Assembly (NCBI GenBank): GCA_021166845.1
Contig: JAJPEP010000113.1
Coordinates: 1-38,048, forward strand
DNA: 38,048 bases
Origin: Thiobacillus sp.
Lineage (GTDB): Bacteria; Pseudomonadota; Gammaproteobacteria; Burkholderiales; Thiobacillaceae
Direction of reading: 5' to 3'
The first letter of the stretch is position 1, and every line of letters starts with the position of its first letter. Shown piece by piece: positions 28,267 through 35,921 of this stretch. The position numbers and the translations under genes are program-made. The notes beneath the pieces are model-generated. The model saw nothing but the letters and a program-made list of their open reading frames with translations, was not told the DNA's origin and made no database searches.

Positions 28267-28692
28267 ATGCACCAGCTCCTTTTCGGTTTCCGCCTCCTGG
28301 CGCTTCTCCCTGTCGTCTTTGTCCACCCGGTTGCGCTTGGCGATGGGCCACCCGTCGCGGCGTTGCCGAAGACGGGCGAACAGGTCTACTGGGAGGTTTG
28401 CAGTGCCTGTCATGCCACCGGCGTGAATCATGCGCCCCGATTCGGAGATCGGAAACGCTGGGCACAGCTTGCTGAAGAAGGGCAGGCGATCGTTACGGCG
28501 CATGGCTGGGTTGGCGTGCGCGCCATGCCCGCTCGGGGCGGACAACCCGGTCTCACGCTGGAATCATTCGCGCGGGCCGTTGTGTGGATGGCGGGCGGTG
28601 CGGGAATCCGCTGGCAAGCCCCCGATGCGACATTGATGGCCGCAATTCGCGAGGAGGAGAAGAAACGCATGCAGAAACTCGCGAAACACTGA
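28267..28692 (+). CDS. Small periplasmic c-type cytochrome (cytochrome c5-like)
   Basis: A 141-residue monohaem cytochrome. A signal peptide (FGFRLLALLPVVFVHPVALG) is followed by EQVYWEVCSACHATGVNHAPRFGD, with CSACH the haem c site. RAMPARGGQPGLT supplies the probable axial Met, and FARAVVWMAGGAGI the C-terminal helix. This layout matches the cytochrome c5 group of soluble electron carriers. The tail (LMAAIREEEKKRMQKLAKH) is an unusual charged extension. No partner oxidase or reductase gene is adjacent. Confidence 0.9.
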   Translation: MHQLLFGFRLLALLPVVFVHPVALGDGPPVAALPKTGEQVYWEVCSACHATGVNHAPRFGDRKRWAQLAEEGQAIVTAHGWVGVRAMPARGGQPGLTLESFARAVVWMAGGAGIRWQAPDATLMAAIREEEKKRMQKLAKH

Positions 28693-28994
28693 TTGCACAC
28701 GACTGCGGATTCGTCGTTACACGCAATCCGGAACGAGCGACGGTTCAACCCAGATTTGTCCATTGGGCGGACGAGGAAAAATCAACCGCGCCAACGTAGC
28801 CTGCCTCGGGGCGCAATACCCGAGGTGCGGTTTCGCTTGCCTATTCTTGTAGCCCCGCCCAGCGCGCGCATCATGCATGCGCCGACCATTAGACACGTCC
28901 GTTGTCACCCTCTCTCCCGGCTCATCTCCTTCAAGGGAGGTCGAGTGGAAACGCGCTCGTTAGCGATGGGCGGGGCGTGCGCATCACGGTTCCG
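28693..28994. other. Gene-free intergenic stretch with palindrome relics
   Basis: I see no gene in these 302 bases. CCTCGGG and CCCGAGG (about 28803-28825) form a small hairpin with a GCGCAATA loop, without a T-run. TTGTCCATTGGGCG at 28756-28769 is the inverted copy of the 14-base motif at 14652-14665. Confidence 0.5.
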
Positions 28995-29435
28995 TTACCT
29001 GCCCGCTGGCTCCTGGGTGCATCGGCTGCCAGGCGATCCGGGATCAATGCGCGGGTCGCTCGGCTCGATTAACACCGCAGCCCCCACGCTCCGTCCCTCC
29101 GTCGCAAGAATATTGTAGGTGCGGCACAACGCCCCGACGTCCATCACCTCCAGCCCGATGCGCGCATCCATCAGCGCGTGCGTGAGCGAAGGGTGGGGAA
29201 AGCGTTGCCGGGGGCCGGTGCCCAGCAGCAGGATATCCAGTTCGTGACGGGCTACCCATTCAAAATGGTTGGCGGTCAGCGCCTCAAAACCCTGTCCGGC
29301 CCACGGCGCGATCTCGACGCCGCGTGCGGTCAGCAGCAGGCTGCTGTCAAAACGCTGACCGTTGATGAGGACGTGATCGTCGCCGTAGCCGGTGAACAGC
29401 AACTGGCTGGCGTCGGTGTTGAGGTGCAGTTTCAT
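28995..29435 (-). CDS. Mth938-like domain protein (DUF498 family)
   Basis: A 146-residue protein of the Mth938/NDUFAF3 group. The fold markers are YGDDHVLINGQRFDSSLLL, ILLLGTGPRQRFPHP, and ARIGLEVMDVGALCRTYNIL followed by ATEGRSVGAAVLIE. The biochemical role of bacterial members is unknown; the human relative NDUFAF3 assists respiratory complex I assembly. The last ~20 residues (SDPRIDPGSPGSRCTQEPAG) extend past the usual end and look like read-through into intergenic DNA after loss of the original stop. It faces away from alaA, and the two share a 145-base divergent gap. Confidence 0.87.
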   Translation of the reverse strand: MKLHLNTDASQLLFTGYGDDHVLINGQRFDSSLLLTARGVEIAPWAGQGFEALTANHFEWVARHELDILLLGTGPRQRFPHPSLTHALMDARIGLEVMDVGALCRTYNILATEGRSVGAAVLIEPSDPRIDPGSPGSRCTQEPAGR

Positions 29436-29491
29436 GGTGAAACCATAGCAGATTCAGTGAAGTTACGGGTGTCGCCCACTGCAACGGCGTT

Positions 29492-29520
29492 TGCCGGGGC
29501 AGGGCGGCTCCGGTAAAATC
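29492..29520 (+). promoter_or_regulatory. Candidate sigma-70 promoter of alaA
   Basis: TTGCCG (29492-29497), a 17-base spacer and TAAAAT (29515-29520), giving a leader of about 55 bases before the GTG at 29581. Confidence 0.5.
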
Positions 29521-29530
29521 GCGCGTTTCC

Positions 29531-29556
29531 CAAGGCGTTGTTTTGCCTTGGTTTTG
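29531..29556 (+). promoter_or_regulatory. Leader hairpin with T-run upstream of alaA (possible attenuator)
   Basis: CCAAGGC (29531-29537) pairs with GCCTTGG (29546-29552) around an 8-base loop, and TTTT follows. It sits between the promoter candidate and the start codon, so it could terminate early transcripts or stall polymerase. No leader peptide is visible. Confidence 0.35.
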
Positions 29557-29580
29557 CGCAGGTTGACCAGGAAACCCATC

Positions 29581-30825
29581 GTGACGGCTGACAACAAGCC
29601 ATGCTTACGCACCATCCGTAAATCGTCCAAGCTCGACAACGTCTGTTACGACATCCGCGGGCCGGTGATGGCGCGCGCACGGCAGATGGAGGAAGAGGGC
29701 CATCGCATCATCAAGTTGAACATCGGCAATCCGGCGCCGTTCGGCTTCGAGGCGCCGGAGGAAATCGTGCAGGACGTGATCCTCAACCTGCCGAACGCAT
29801 CGGGCTACAGCGATTCGAAGGGGCTGTTCTCGGCGCGCAAGGCGATCATGCACGAGACCCAGCGCAAGGGCATTCCCGGGGTGCAGATCGACGATATCTT
29901 TATCGGCAACGGCGCCTCCGAACTGATCGTGATGGCGATGCAGGCGCTGTTGAACAACGGCGACGAAGTGCTGGTACCGGCGCCCGATTATCCGCTGTGG
30001 ACCGCGGCGGTGAGCCTGGGCGGCGGCAAGCCGCGTCATTACCTGTGCGACGAAGGCGCCGGCTGGTTGCCCGACCGGGACGACATCCGTGCCAAGATCA
30101 CGCCGAACACGCGCGCCATCGTCATCATCAACCCGAACAATCCGACCGGCGCGCTGTACCCGAACGAACTGCTGCTGGAAATCCTGGAGATCGCGCGCCA
30201 GCACCAGCTGATCGTGTACGCCGACGAGATCTACGACAAGGTGCTGTTCGATGGTGTGCTGCACACCTCGATCGGCTCGCTGGCCGAGGATGTGCTGATC
30301 GTCACCTTCAACGGCCTGTCGAAAAACTACCGCGCCTGCGGCTACCGCTCGGGCTGGCTGATCGTGTCGGGCGACAAGCGCCACGCCAAGGACTATCTGG
30401 AAGGCCTCAACATGCTGGCGTCGATGCGCCTGTGCTCCAACGTGCCGGGGCAGTATGCGATCCAGACCGCGCTGGGGGGCTACCAGAGCATCAACGACCT
30501 GGTCGCGCCGAGTGGCCGGCTGACGCGCCAGCGCGACCTGGCGCACGAGCTGCTGACGCTGATTCCCGGCGTGACGTGCGTGAAGCCGAAGGCGGCGATG
30601 TACCTCTTCCCGAAGCTCGACCCCAAGCTGTATCACATCCACGACGACCAGAAGTTCATCCTCAACCTGCTGGAAGAGGAGCGCGTGCTGGTGGTGCAGG
30701 GCAGCGGCTTCAACTGGCCGCACCCCGACCACATCCGGGTGGTGTTCCTGCCGCACGAAGAAGAACTGACCGAGGCGATTTCGCGCATGAGCCGGTTCCT
30801 CGACCGCCGGCGCGCGCATCGCTGA
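29581..30825 (+). CDS. alaA: Pyridoxal-phosphate aminotransferase, glutamate-pyruvate transaminase AlaA type
   Basis: A 414-residue fold-type I aminotransferase that makes alanine from pyruvate and glutamate. KSSKLDNVCYDIRGPVM and LNIGNPAPFGFEAPEEI are characteristic of AlaA (YfbQ). IINPNNPTGALY and YADEIYDKVLFD bind PLP, and the Schiff-base Lys248 is in FNGLSKNYRACGYRSGW. C-terminal VVQGSGFNWPHPDHIRVVFLP holds the substrate Arg. The GTG at 29581 was chosen since E. coli AlaA begins a few residues before this block; AGGAAA lies upstream. It is followed by hom and thrC, a common betaproteobacterial order linking alanine and threonine synthesis. Confidence 0.93.
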   Translation: MTADNKPCLRTIRKSSKLDNVCYDIRGPVMARARQMEEEGHRIIKLNIGNPAPFGFEAPEEIVQDVILNLPNASGYSDSKGLFSARKAIMHETQRKGIPGVQIDDIFIGNGASELIVMAMQALLNNGDEVLVPAPDYPLWTAAVSLGGGKPRHYLCDEGAGWLPDRDDIRAKITPNTRAIVIINPNNPTGALYPNELLLEILEIARQHQLIVYADEIYDKVLFDGVLHTSIGSLAEDVLIVTFNGLSKNYRACGYRSGWLIVSGDKRHAKDYLEGLNMLASMRLCSNVPGQYAIQTALGGYQSINDLVAPSGRLTRQRDLAHELLTLIPGVTCVKPKAAMYLFPKLDPKLYHIHDDQKFILNLLEEERVLVVQGSGFNWPHPDHIRVVFLPHEEELTEAISRMSRFLDRRRAHR

Positions 30826-30838
30826 TTTTTTATTTTTC

Positions 30839-30938
30839 ATCCGCGAAGGACGCGAAGAAGCACGAAGAAAAACCTTAAAAGACAGATTTCCAAGGGTTGC
30901 TTTTTTTGTTTTGTATGTACTTCGCGTCTTTCGCGGAT
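30839..30938. repeat. Palindromic repeat, second copy of the CCGCGAAGG family
   Basis: ATCCGCGAAGGACGCGAAG (30839-30857) and its complement at 30920-30938 differ at one position and are 62 bases apart. The core is shared with the repeat at 23956-24060. It fills most of the alaA-hom gap, and T-rich stretches (30901-30912) lie within the spacer. Confidence 0.85.
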
Positions 30939-30964
30939 CAAAGTTTTTGACTGAGATTATTTAA

Positions 30965-32278
30965 ATGAAACCCATCAACGTCGGCCTGCTAGGCCTGGGA
31001 ACTGTCGGGGGCGGCACGCTCACCGTGCTGCGCCGCAATGCCGAAGAAATCAGCCGCCGCGCCGGGCGCGAAATCCGCGTGGTGCGCGCGGCGGTGCGCG
31101 ACCTTGAAAAAGCCCGTGCACTGGCCGGCGACCTGCCGCTGACGACCAATCCCTTCGACGTCGTCGACGACCCCGCGATCGACATCGTGGTCGAACTGAT
31201 CGGCGGCCTGGAGCCGGCGCGCGAACTGGTGATGCAGGCGATCGCAAACGGCAAGCACGTGGTCACCGCCAACAAGCATCTGGTCGCCAAGCACGGCAAC
31301 GAGATCTTCGCCGCGGCGCAGGCCAAGGGCGTGATGGTCGCGTTCGAGGCGGCGGTCGCCGGCGGCATCCCCATCATCAAGGCGCTGCGCGAAGGCCTCA
31401 CCGCGAACCGCATCGAGTGGCTTGCCGGCATTATCAACGGCACCAGCAACTTCATCCTGACCGAAATGCGCGACAAGGGCGCGGCCTTCGACGACGTGCT
31501 GAAGGAGGCGCAGCGCCTGGGCTATGCCGAGGCCGACCCGACCTTCGATATCGAGGGCATCGACGCCGCGCACAAGCTCACCATCCTGTCGGCGATCGCC
31601 TTCGGCATCCCGATGCAGTTCGAACGCGCCTACACCGAGGGCATCTCGAAACTGACGCGCGAGGACGTGCAGTACGCCGAGGAACTGGGTTACCGCATCA
31701 AGCTGCTGGGCATCGCGCGGCGCGCCGAGGCCGGCATCGAGCTGCGCGTGCATCCGACGCTGATTCCCGAGCGGCGGCTGATCGCCAACGTCGACGGCGC
31801 GATGAACGCGGTGCTGGTCCTGGGCTACGCCGTCGGCCCGAGGCTGTATTACGGCGCCGGCGCCGGCGCCGAGCCGACCGCCGCCGCGGTGGTCGCCGAC
31901 CTGGTCGACGTCACTCGCCTGCACACCGCCGATCCGCACCACCGGGTGCCGCATCTGGCGTTCCAGCCGGATCAGCTGGCCGCCACGCCAATCCTGCCGA
32001 TGGACGAGGTGCGTACCGCGTACTACCTGCGCCTCTCCGCCTTCGACCGCCCCGGCGTGCTGGCCGACATCACCCGCATCCTGGCAGACGGCAACATTTC
32101 CATCGACGCCATGGTGCAGAAGGAGCCTGCCGAAGGCGAGGAGCAGGTCACCATCATCCTGCTGACCCACATCACGGTGGAGAAGCGCATCAACGCCGCG
32201 ATCGCCAGGATCGAGGCGCTGGATACCGTGGCGGGGCAGGTGATGCGCATCCGCCTCGAAGAGCTGGCGCCACGCTAG
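30965..32278 (+). CDS. hom: Homoserine dehydrogenase
   Basis: A 437-residue monofunctional enzyme that reduces aspartate semialdehyde to homoserine. The N-terminal NAD(P) motif is VGLLGLGTVGGG (6-17). VVTANKHLVAKHG and FEAAVAGGIPIIKALREGL are in the nucleotide and substrate region, with the catalytic region GIINGTSNFILTEM and GYAEADPTFDIEGIDAAHKL. A C-terminal ACT domain (about 345-430, LRLSAFDRPGVLADITRIL) suggests threonine feedback control. No aspartokinase domain is fused. Start ATG at 30965; no strong RBS is visible. Confidence 0.97.
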   Translation: MKPINVGLLGLGTVGGGTLTVLRRNAEEISRRAGREIRVVRAAVRDLEKARALAGDLPLTTNPFDVVDDPAIDIVVELIGGLEPARELVMQAIANGKHVVTANKHLVAKHGNEIFAAAQAKGVMVAFEAAVAGGIPIIKALREGLTANRIEWLAGIINGTSNFILTEMRDKGAAFDDVLKEAQRLGYAEADPTFDIEGIDAAHKLTILSAIAFGIPMQFERAYTEGISKLTREDVQYAEELGYRIKLLGIARRAEAGIELRVHPTLIPERRLIANVDGAMNAVLVLGYAVGPRLYYGAGAGAEPTAAAVVADLVDVTRLHTADPHHRVPHLAFQPDQLAATPILPMDEVRTAYYLRLSAFDRPGVLADITRILADGNISIDAMVQKEPAEGEEQVTIILLTHITVEKRINAAIARIEALDTVAGQVMRIRLEELAPR

Positions 32279-32338
32279 GCCGCATTTACAATGAAATAAA
32301 TTTGAGAGGCCTTCCCGGAAACCGTAGCACTCGCCACT

Positions 32339-32417
32339 GTCATTGCGAGCAGCGCGAAGCAACCCAGCAGCGTACGATTGCGCGGGCTGGATTGCTTCGG
32401 CTCCGCCTCGCAAAGAC
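32339..32417. repeat. Palindromic repeat, GTCATTGCGAG/GAAGCAAYCCAGC family
   Basis: The left arm 32339-32368 (CATTGCGAGC, GCGAAGCAACCCAGC) and right arm 32386-32417 (GCTGGATTGCTTCGG, CTCGCAAAGAC) form an imperfect inverted repeat. This sequence type is a widespread dispersed intergenic repeat in bacteria. A degenerate half-copy is at 2876-2910. It lies in the 183-base gap between hom and thrC. Confidence 0.75.
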
Positions 32418-32461
32418 GGCAACGACGTGAGGCCTTTTCCTGGTGCCCTGTTAGGACGAGC

Positions 32462-33886
32462 ATGAAATACCTCAGCACTCGCGGCCTCGCGCCGCAACTC
32501 CGCTTCTCCGAAATCCTGCTCGGCGGGCTGGCCAGCGACGGCGGCCTCTACGTGCCGGAGACCTATCCGCGCTTTTCCGAGGCCGAGCTGGCGGCGATGC
32601 GCGGCATGAGCTACCGCGAGCTTGCCTTCGCGGTGCTGTCGCGCCTGATCGACGACATCCCGCACGACGACCTGCGCGCGCTGATCGACAAGACCTACAC
32701 CGCCGATGTCTACCGCTACACCGGCAACGGTGAGAACGCCGAAGACATCACCCCGCTGAAAACCCTGGAACCCGGCCTGCACGTGCTGGCGCTGTCGAAC
32801 GGCCCGACGCTGGCGTTCAAGGACATGGCGATGCAACTGCTCGGCAACCTGTTCGAGTACGTGCTGGCGAAAACCGGCGGCGAGCTGAACATCCTCGGCG
32901 CGACTTCGGGCGATACCGGTTCCGCCGCCGAATACGCGATGCGCGGCAAACGCGGCATCCGCGTCTTCATGCTGTCGCCCGAACACGGCATGACGCGTTT
33001 CCAGCAGGCGCAGATGTATGCGCTCACGGACGCCAATATTAATAATCTGGTGATTCGCGGCGTGTTCGACCAGTGCCAGGACATCGTCAAGGCGGTGTCC
33101 AACGACCTTGAATTCAAGGTGCGCCACCACATCGGCGCGGTCAACTCGATCAACTGGGCGCGTGTCGCGGCGCAGAGCGTGTACTACTTCAAGGCCTATT
33201 TCGCGGCGACCCGGAGCAACGACCAGCAGGTGTCGTTCTCGGTGCCTTCGGGAAACTTCGGCAACGTCTGCGCCGGCCACATCGCGCGCCAGATGGGCCT
33301 GCCGATCAGGAAGCTGATCGTCGCCACCAACGAAAACGACGTCCTCGACGAGTTCTTCAGGACCGGCGTCTACCGCCCGCGGCCTGAGACCAAACACACT
33401 TCCAGCCCGTCGATGGACATTTCCAAGGCGTCCAACTTCGAGCGCTTCATCTTTGACCTGACCGGACGCGACGCTGCAAAAATCCGCAGCCTGTGGGGCG
33501 CGGTCGAGTCCGGCGGCAGCTTCGATCTGAACGCGGATGGCCTGTTCAAGCATGTCGCCGAATTCGGCATGGTCTCGGGATCGAGCAACCACGCCAACCG
33601 CATCGACACCATTCGCACCGTGTACCAGGTGTACGGCACGATGATCGACCCGCACACCGCCGACGGCCTGAAAGTGGGGCTGGAGCATCGCGAGCCCGGC
33701 GTGCCGCTGGTCTGCATGGAAACCGCGCAGCCCGCCAAGTTCGAGGACGCGATCCGCGAGGCGCTCGGCATCGATCCGGTGCGTCCGGCCGAACTTGCCG
33801 ACCTCGAAGCGCAGCCGCAGAAAAAGCACGTCATGGATGCCGACGTCGATGCCGTCAAGCAGTTCATCGTCGACCACGCGGGCTGA
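32462..33886 (+). CDS. thrC: Threonine synthase
   Basis: A 474-residue PLP enzyme (long ThrC subfamily) that converts O-phosphohomoserine to threonine. The start MKYLSTRGLAPQLRFSEILL is typical. PLP Lys120 is in NGPTLAFKDMAMQLLG, the substrate loop is LGATSGDTGSAAEYAMRG, and the phosphate-binding block includes VPSGNFGNVCAGHIA. KHTSSPSMDISKASNFERF is a long-form marker. The ATG at 32462 begins the conserved MKYLSTRG. A separate promoter is possible because 183 bases with a palindrome separate it from hom. Confidence 0.97.
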   Translation: MKYLSTRGLAPQLRFSEILLGGLASDGGLYVPETYPRFSEAELAAMRGMSYRELAFAVLSRLIDDIPHDDLRALIDKTYTADVYRYTGNGENAEDITPLKTLEPGLHVLALSNGPTLAFKDMAMQLLGNLFEYVLAKTGGELNILGATSGDTGSAAEYAMRGKRGIRVFMLSPEHGMTRFQQAQMYALTDANINNLVIRGVFDQCQDIVKAVSNDLEFKVRHHIGAVNSINWARVAAQSVYYFKAYFAATRSNDQQVSFSVPSGNFGNVCAGHIARQMGLPIRKLIVATNENDVLDEFFRTGVYRPRPETKHTSSPSMDISKASNFERFIFDLTGRDAAKIRSLWGAVESGGSFDLNADGLFKHVAEFGMVSGSSNHANRIDTIRTVYQVYGTMIDPHTADGLKVGLEHREPGVPLVCMETAQPAKFEDAIREALGIDPVRPAELADLEAQPQKKHVMDADVDAVKQFIVDHAG

Positions 33887-33904
33887 ACGGCGCACCTGAC
33901 GGCG

Positions 33905-34537
33905 ATGAAACCAGGCGATTCCGGCAAAGCGGAACCCTTTGCCGAGCTGCTGGCGCGGGTGCGCGCCTGCACGGTTTGCGCCGCGCACCTGCCGTACCCC
34001 CCGAAGCCCATATTCAGCGCCTCGACCACCGCGCGCCTGCTGATCGTCGGCCAGGCGCCGGGCCGGCGCGTGCATGAGACGGGCATTCCGTGGAACGATC
34101 CCTCCGGCGATTTGCTGCGACAGTGGCTGGGCATGACGCGCGAGCAGTTCTACGACGCGGCGCGCATCGCCATCGTCCCCACCGGCCTGTGCTACCCCGG
34201 TACGGTGAAGGGCAGCGACCTGCCGCCGCGCCCGGAATGCGCGCCGCTGTGGCATCCGCAGTTGATCCAGGCCATGCCGCAGATCCGGCTGACGCTGTTG
34301 ATCGGCGCCTACGCGCAGGCGTATTACCTGGGCCGCCGCCGCGGCCGCACGCTGGCCGACACGGTGCATGCATGGCGCGATTTTTCCCCGGATTTCCTTC
34401 CGCTGCCGCACCCCAGCCCGCGCAACCGGCTGTGGCTGAAGCGCAACCCCTGGTTCGAAACCGATGTGCTGCCGGCCCTGCGCGAACGGGTTGGACCGCT
34501 GCTTTCGACAGGCGATAATGGCGGCGCTGCGCTATAA
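33905..34537 (+). CDS. Uracil-DNA glycosylase family protein, probably [4Fe-4S]
   Basis: A 210-residue UDG-superfamily protein. Motif I is LLIVGQAPGRRVHETGIPWN (start near 46), the active-site water motif, and the closing motif is PHPSPRNRLWL. Four Cys at 22, 25, 96 and 112 show the CxxC plus C-x15-C spacing of family 4 UDGs, where they bind a [4Fe-4S] cluster; that assignment is by analogy. Family 4 usually has GEAPG where this has GQAPG. It should remove uracil from DNA in base excision repair, but some relatives have other substrates. It starts 18 bases after thrC and may share its transcript. Confidence 0.85.
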   Translation: MKPGDSGKAEPFAELLARVRACTVCAAHLPYPPKPIFSASTTARLLIVGQAPGRRVHETGIPWNDPSGDLLRQWLGMTREQFYDAARIAIVPTGLCYPGTVKGSDLPPRPECAPLWHPQLIQAMPQIRLTLLIGAYAQAYYLGRRRGRTLADTVHAWRDFSPDFLPLPHPSPRNRLWLKRNPWFETDVLPALRERVGPLLSTGDNGGAAL

Positions 34538-34571
34538 CCAAACCTAATAAAGCCGTACTCAGGGAACCCGC

Positions 34572-35180
34572 ATGAAACTCGTCACCTCGCTCACCAGCCC
34601 TTACGGCCGCAAAGTCCGCGTGGTGCTGGCGGAAAAGAAAATCCCCTTCCATCTCCAGGTCGAAAATCCCTGGCTGCCCGACAGCCCGGTGTCCCGCCTC
34701 AACCCGCTCGGCAAGGTGCCGGTGCTGGTGCTGGAAGATGGCGTGTCCGTGTTCGATTCGCGCGTCATCGTCGAGTATCTCGACCATGTCAGCCCGGTTG
34801 CGCACCTGATCCCCGGTGAGCCGAAAAGCCGCATGATGGTGCGCGGCGTCGAGGCGCTGGCCGATGGCGTCACCGACGCCGCGGTGGCGGTGTATCTGGA
34901 GAAAAAGCGCGCGCCTGGCCAGCAGAACGGCGACTGGCTGGTGCTGCAGGAAAAGACCCTGTTCCGCAGCCTCGAAGCCCTGTCCGAAGCGCTCGGCGAA
35001 AAGCCCTGGTTTCTCGGCAACAGCATGACGCTGGCCGATGTTGCCTGCGGCTGCACGCTCGGTTATCTGGGCCTGCGCTTTCCCGAAATCGACTGGCGCG
35101 GCGCGCACCCCAACCTGGCGAAGCTCTACGACAAGTTGATGACGCGCGCCTCGTTCAAGGAAACCGTGCCGGTCGCCTGA
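34572..35180 (+). CDS. Glutathione S-transferase family protein (YibF-like)
   Basis: A 202-residue protein with a thioredoxin-like N-domain (KLVTSLTSPYGRKVRVVLAEKKIPF, PLGKVPVLVLEDG, VFDSRVIVEYLD) and an all-helical C-domain (MTLADVACGCTLGYLGLRF). SPYGRK replaces the SxxC or Tyr catalytic sites of better-known classes, as in YibF-like GSTs. Substrate unknown; a detoxification or redox role is inferred from the fold. It lies between udg and msrA in a loose co-directional group. Confidence 0.88.
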   Translation: MKLVTSLTSPYGRKVRVVLAEKKIPFHLQVENPWLPDSPVSRLNPLGKVPVLVLEDGVSVFDSRVIVEYLDHVSPVAHLIPGEPKSRMMVRGVEALADGVTDAAVAVYLEKKRAPGQQNGDWLVLQEKTLFRSLEALSEALGEKPWFLGNSMTLADVACGCTLGYLGLRFPEIDWRGAHPNLAKLYDKLMTRASFKETVPVA

Positions 35181-35228
35181 AGAGCCGGGCACATCCTTCG
35201 GCCAGTGCATGCGCAAAGGAGACGCGAC

Positions 35229-35762
35229 ATGACCCACCCGGTAGCGACCTTCGCAGGCGGCTGTTTCTGGTGCATCGAAACGGTGTTCAACCGGCTGCGC
35301 GGCGTCGAATCCGCGGTGTCGGGCTACATGGGCGGCCACACGGCGAACCCGACCTACAAGGACATCTGCAACGGCGACACCGGCCACGCCGCAGTGGTGC
35401 AGGTGACGTTCGACCCGGACGTGATTTCGTATCGGGATCTGCTGGACGTCTTCTTCACCATCCACGACCCCACCCAGCTCAACCGCCAGGGCAACGACGT
35501 CGGCACCCAGTACCGCTCGGCGATCTTCTGGCATACGCCGGAGCAGAAGGCCGAGGCGGAAGCGGCGATCGCCGAGTTGGCCGCATCAAAGCAGTTCGGC
35601 GCACCCATCATGACGGAGGTCAGCGAAGCGACGACCTTCCATCCTGCCGAGGACTATCACCAGCGCTACTACGAGCAGAACCCGCATCAGCCGTATTGCC
35701 AGTTCGTCGTGGCGCCGAAGGTGGCGAAGGCGGAGGGGAAGTTCGGCGACCGCCTGAAGTGA
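35229..35762 (+). CDS. msrA: Peptide-methionine (S)-S-oxide reductase MsrA
   Basis: A 177-residue repair enzyme that reduces the S epimer of methionine sulfoxide in proteins. The catalytic GGCFWC motif holds nucleophile Cys12, GYMGGHTANPTYKDICNGDTGHAAVVQV is the family core, and the C-terminal FHPAEDYHQRYY holds the recycling region. AAGGAG (35216-35221) precedes the ATG at 35229 by seven bases. A decayed homologous fragment lies 1 kb downstream (36782-36897). Confidence 0.96.
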   Translation: MTHPVATFAGGCFWCIETVFNRLRGVESAVSGYMGGHTANPTYKDICNGDTGHAAVVQVTFDPDVISYRDLLDVFFTIHDPTQLNRQGNDVGTQYRSAIFWHTPEQKAEAEAAIAELAASKQFGAPIMTEVSEATTFHPAEDYHQRYYEQNPHQPYCQFVVAPKVAKAEGKFGDRLK

Positions 35763-35921
35763 TTTGCGAATTGTTCATCGCGCGGCAGAGGATGTTGTTT
35801 GCAAAGCCCCCAGGCATTAGGCTCGACTTCGACACGACACCTTGCAGGCCGGGCACGATTGGCCAGGGTGAAAAGGCCATTTCCAACCGATTCTTTGAGT
35901 CACCCGCCAGGAGATTTTGTG

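Noticed and set aside
30989-34411. A very long open frame on the minus strand opposite hom and thrC
   Set aside because: The plus strand has unmistakable full-length hom and thrC here. The antisense frame is His/Arg/Gly-rich without motifs, the usual by-product of high GC content.
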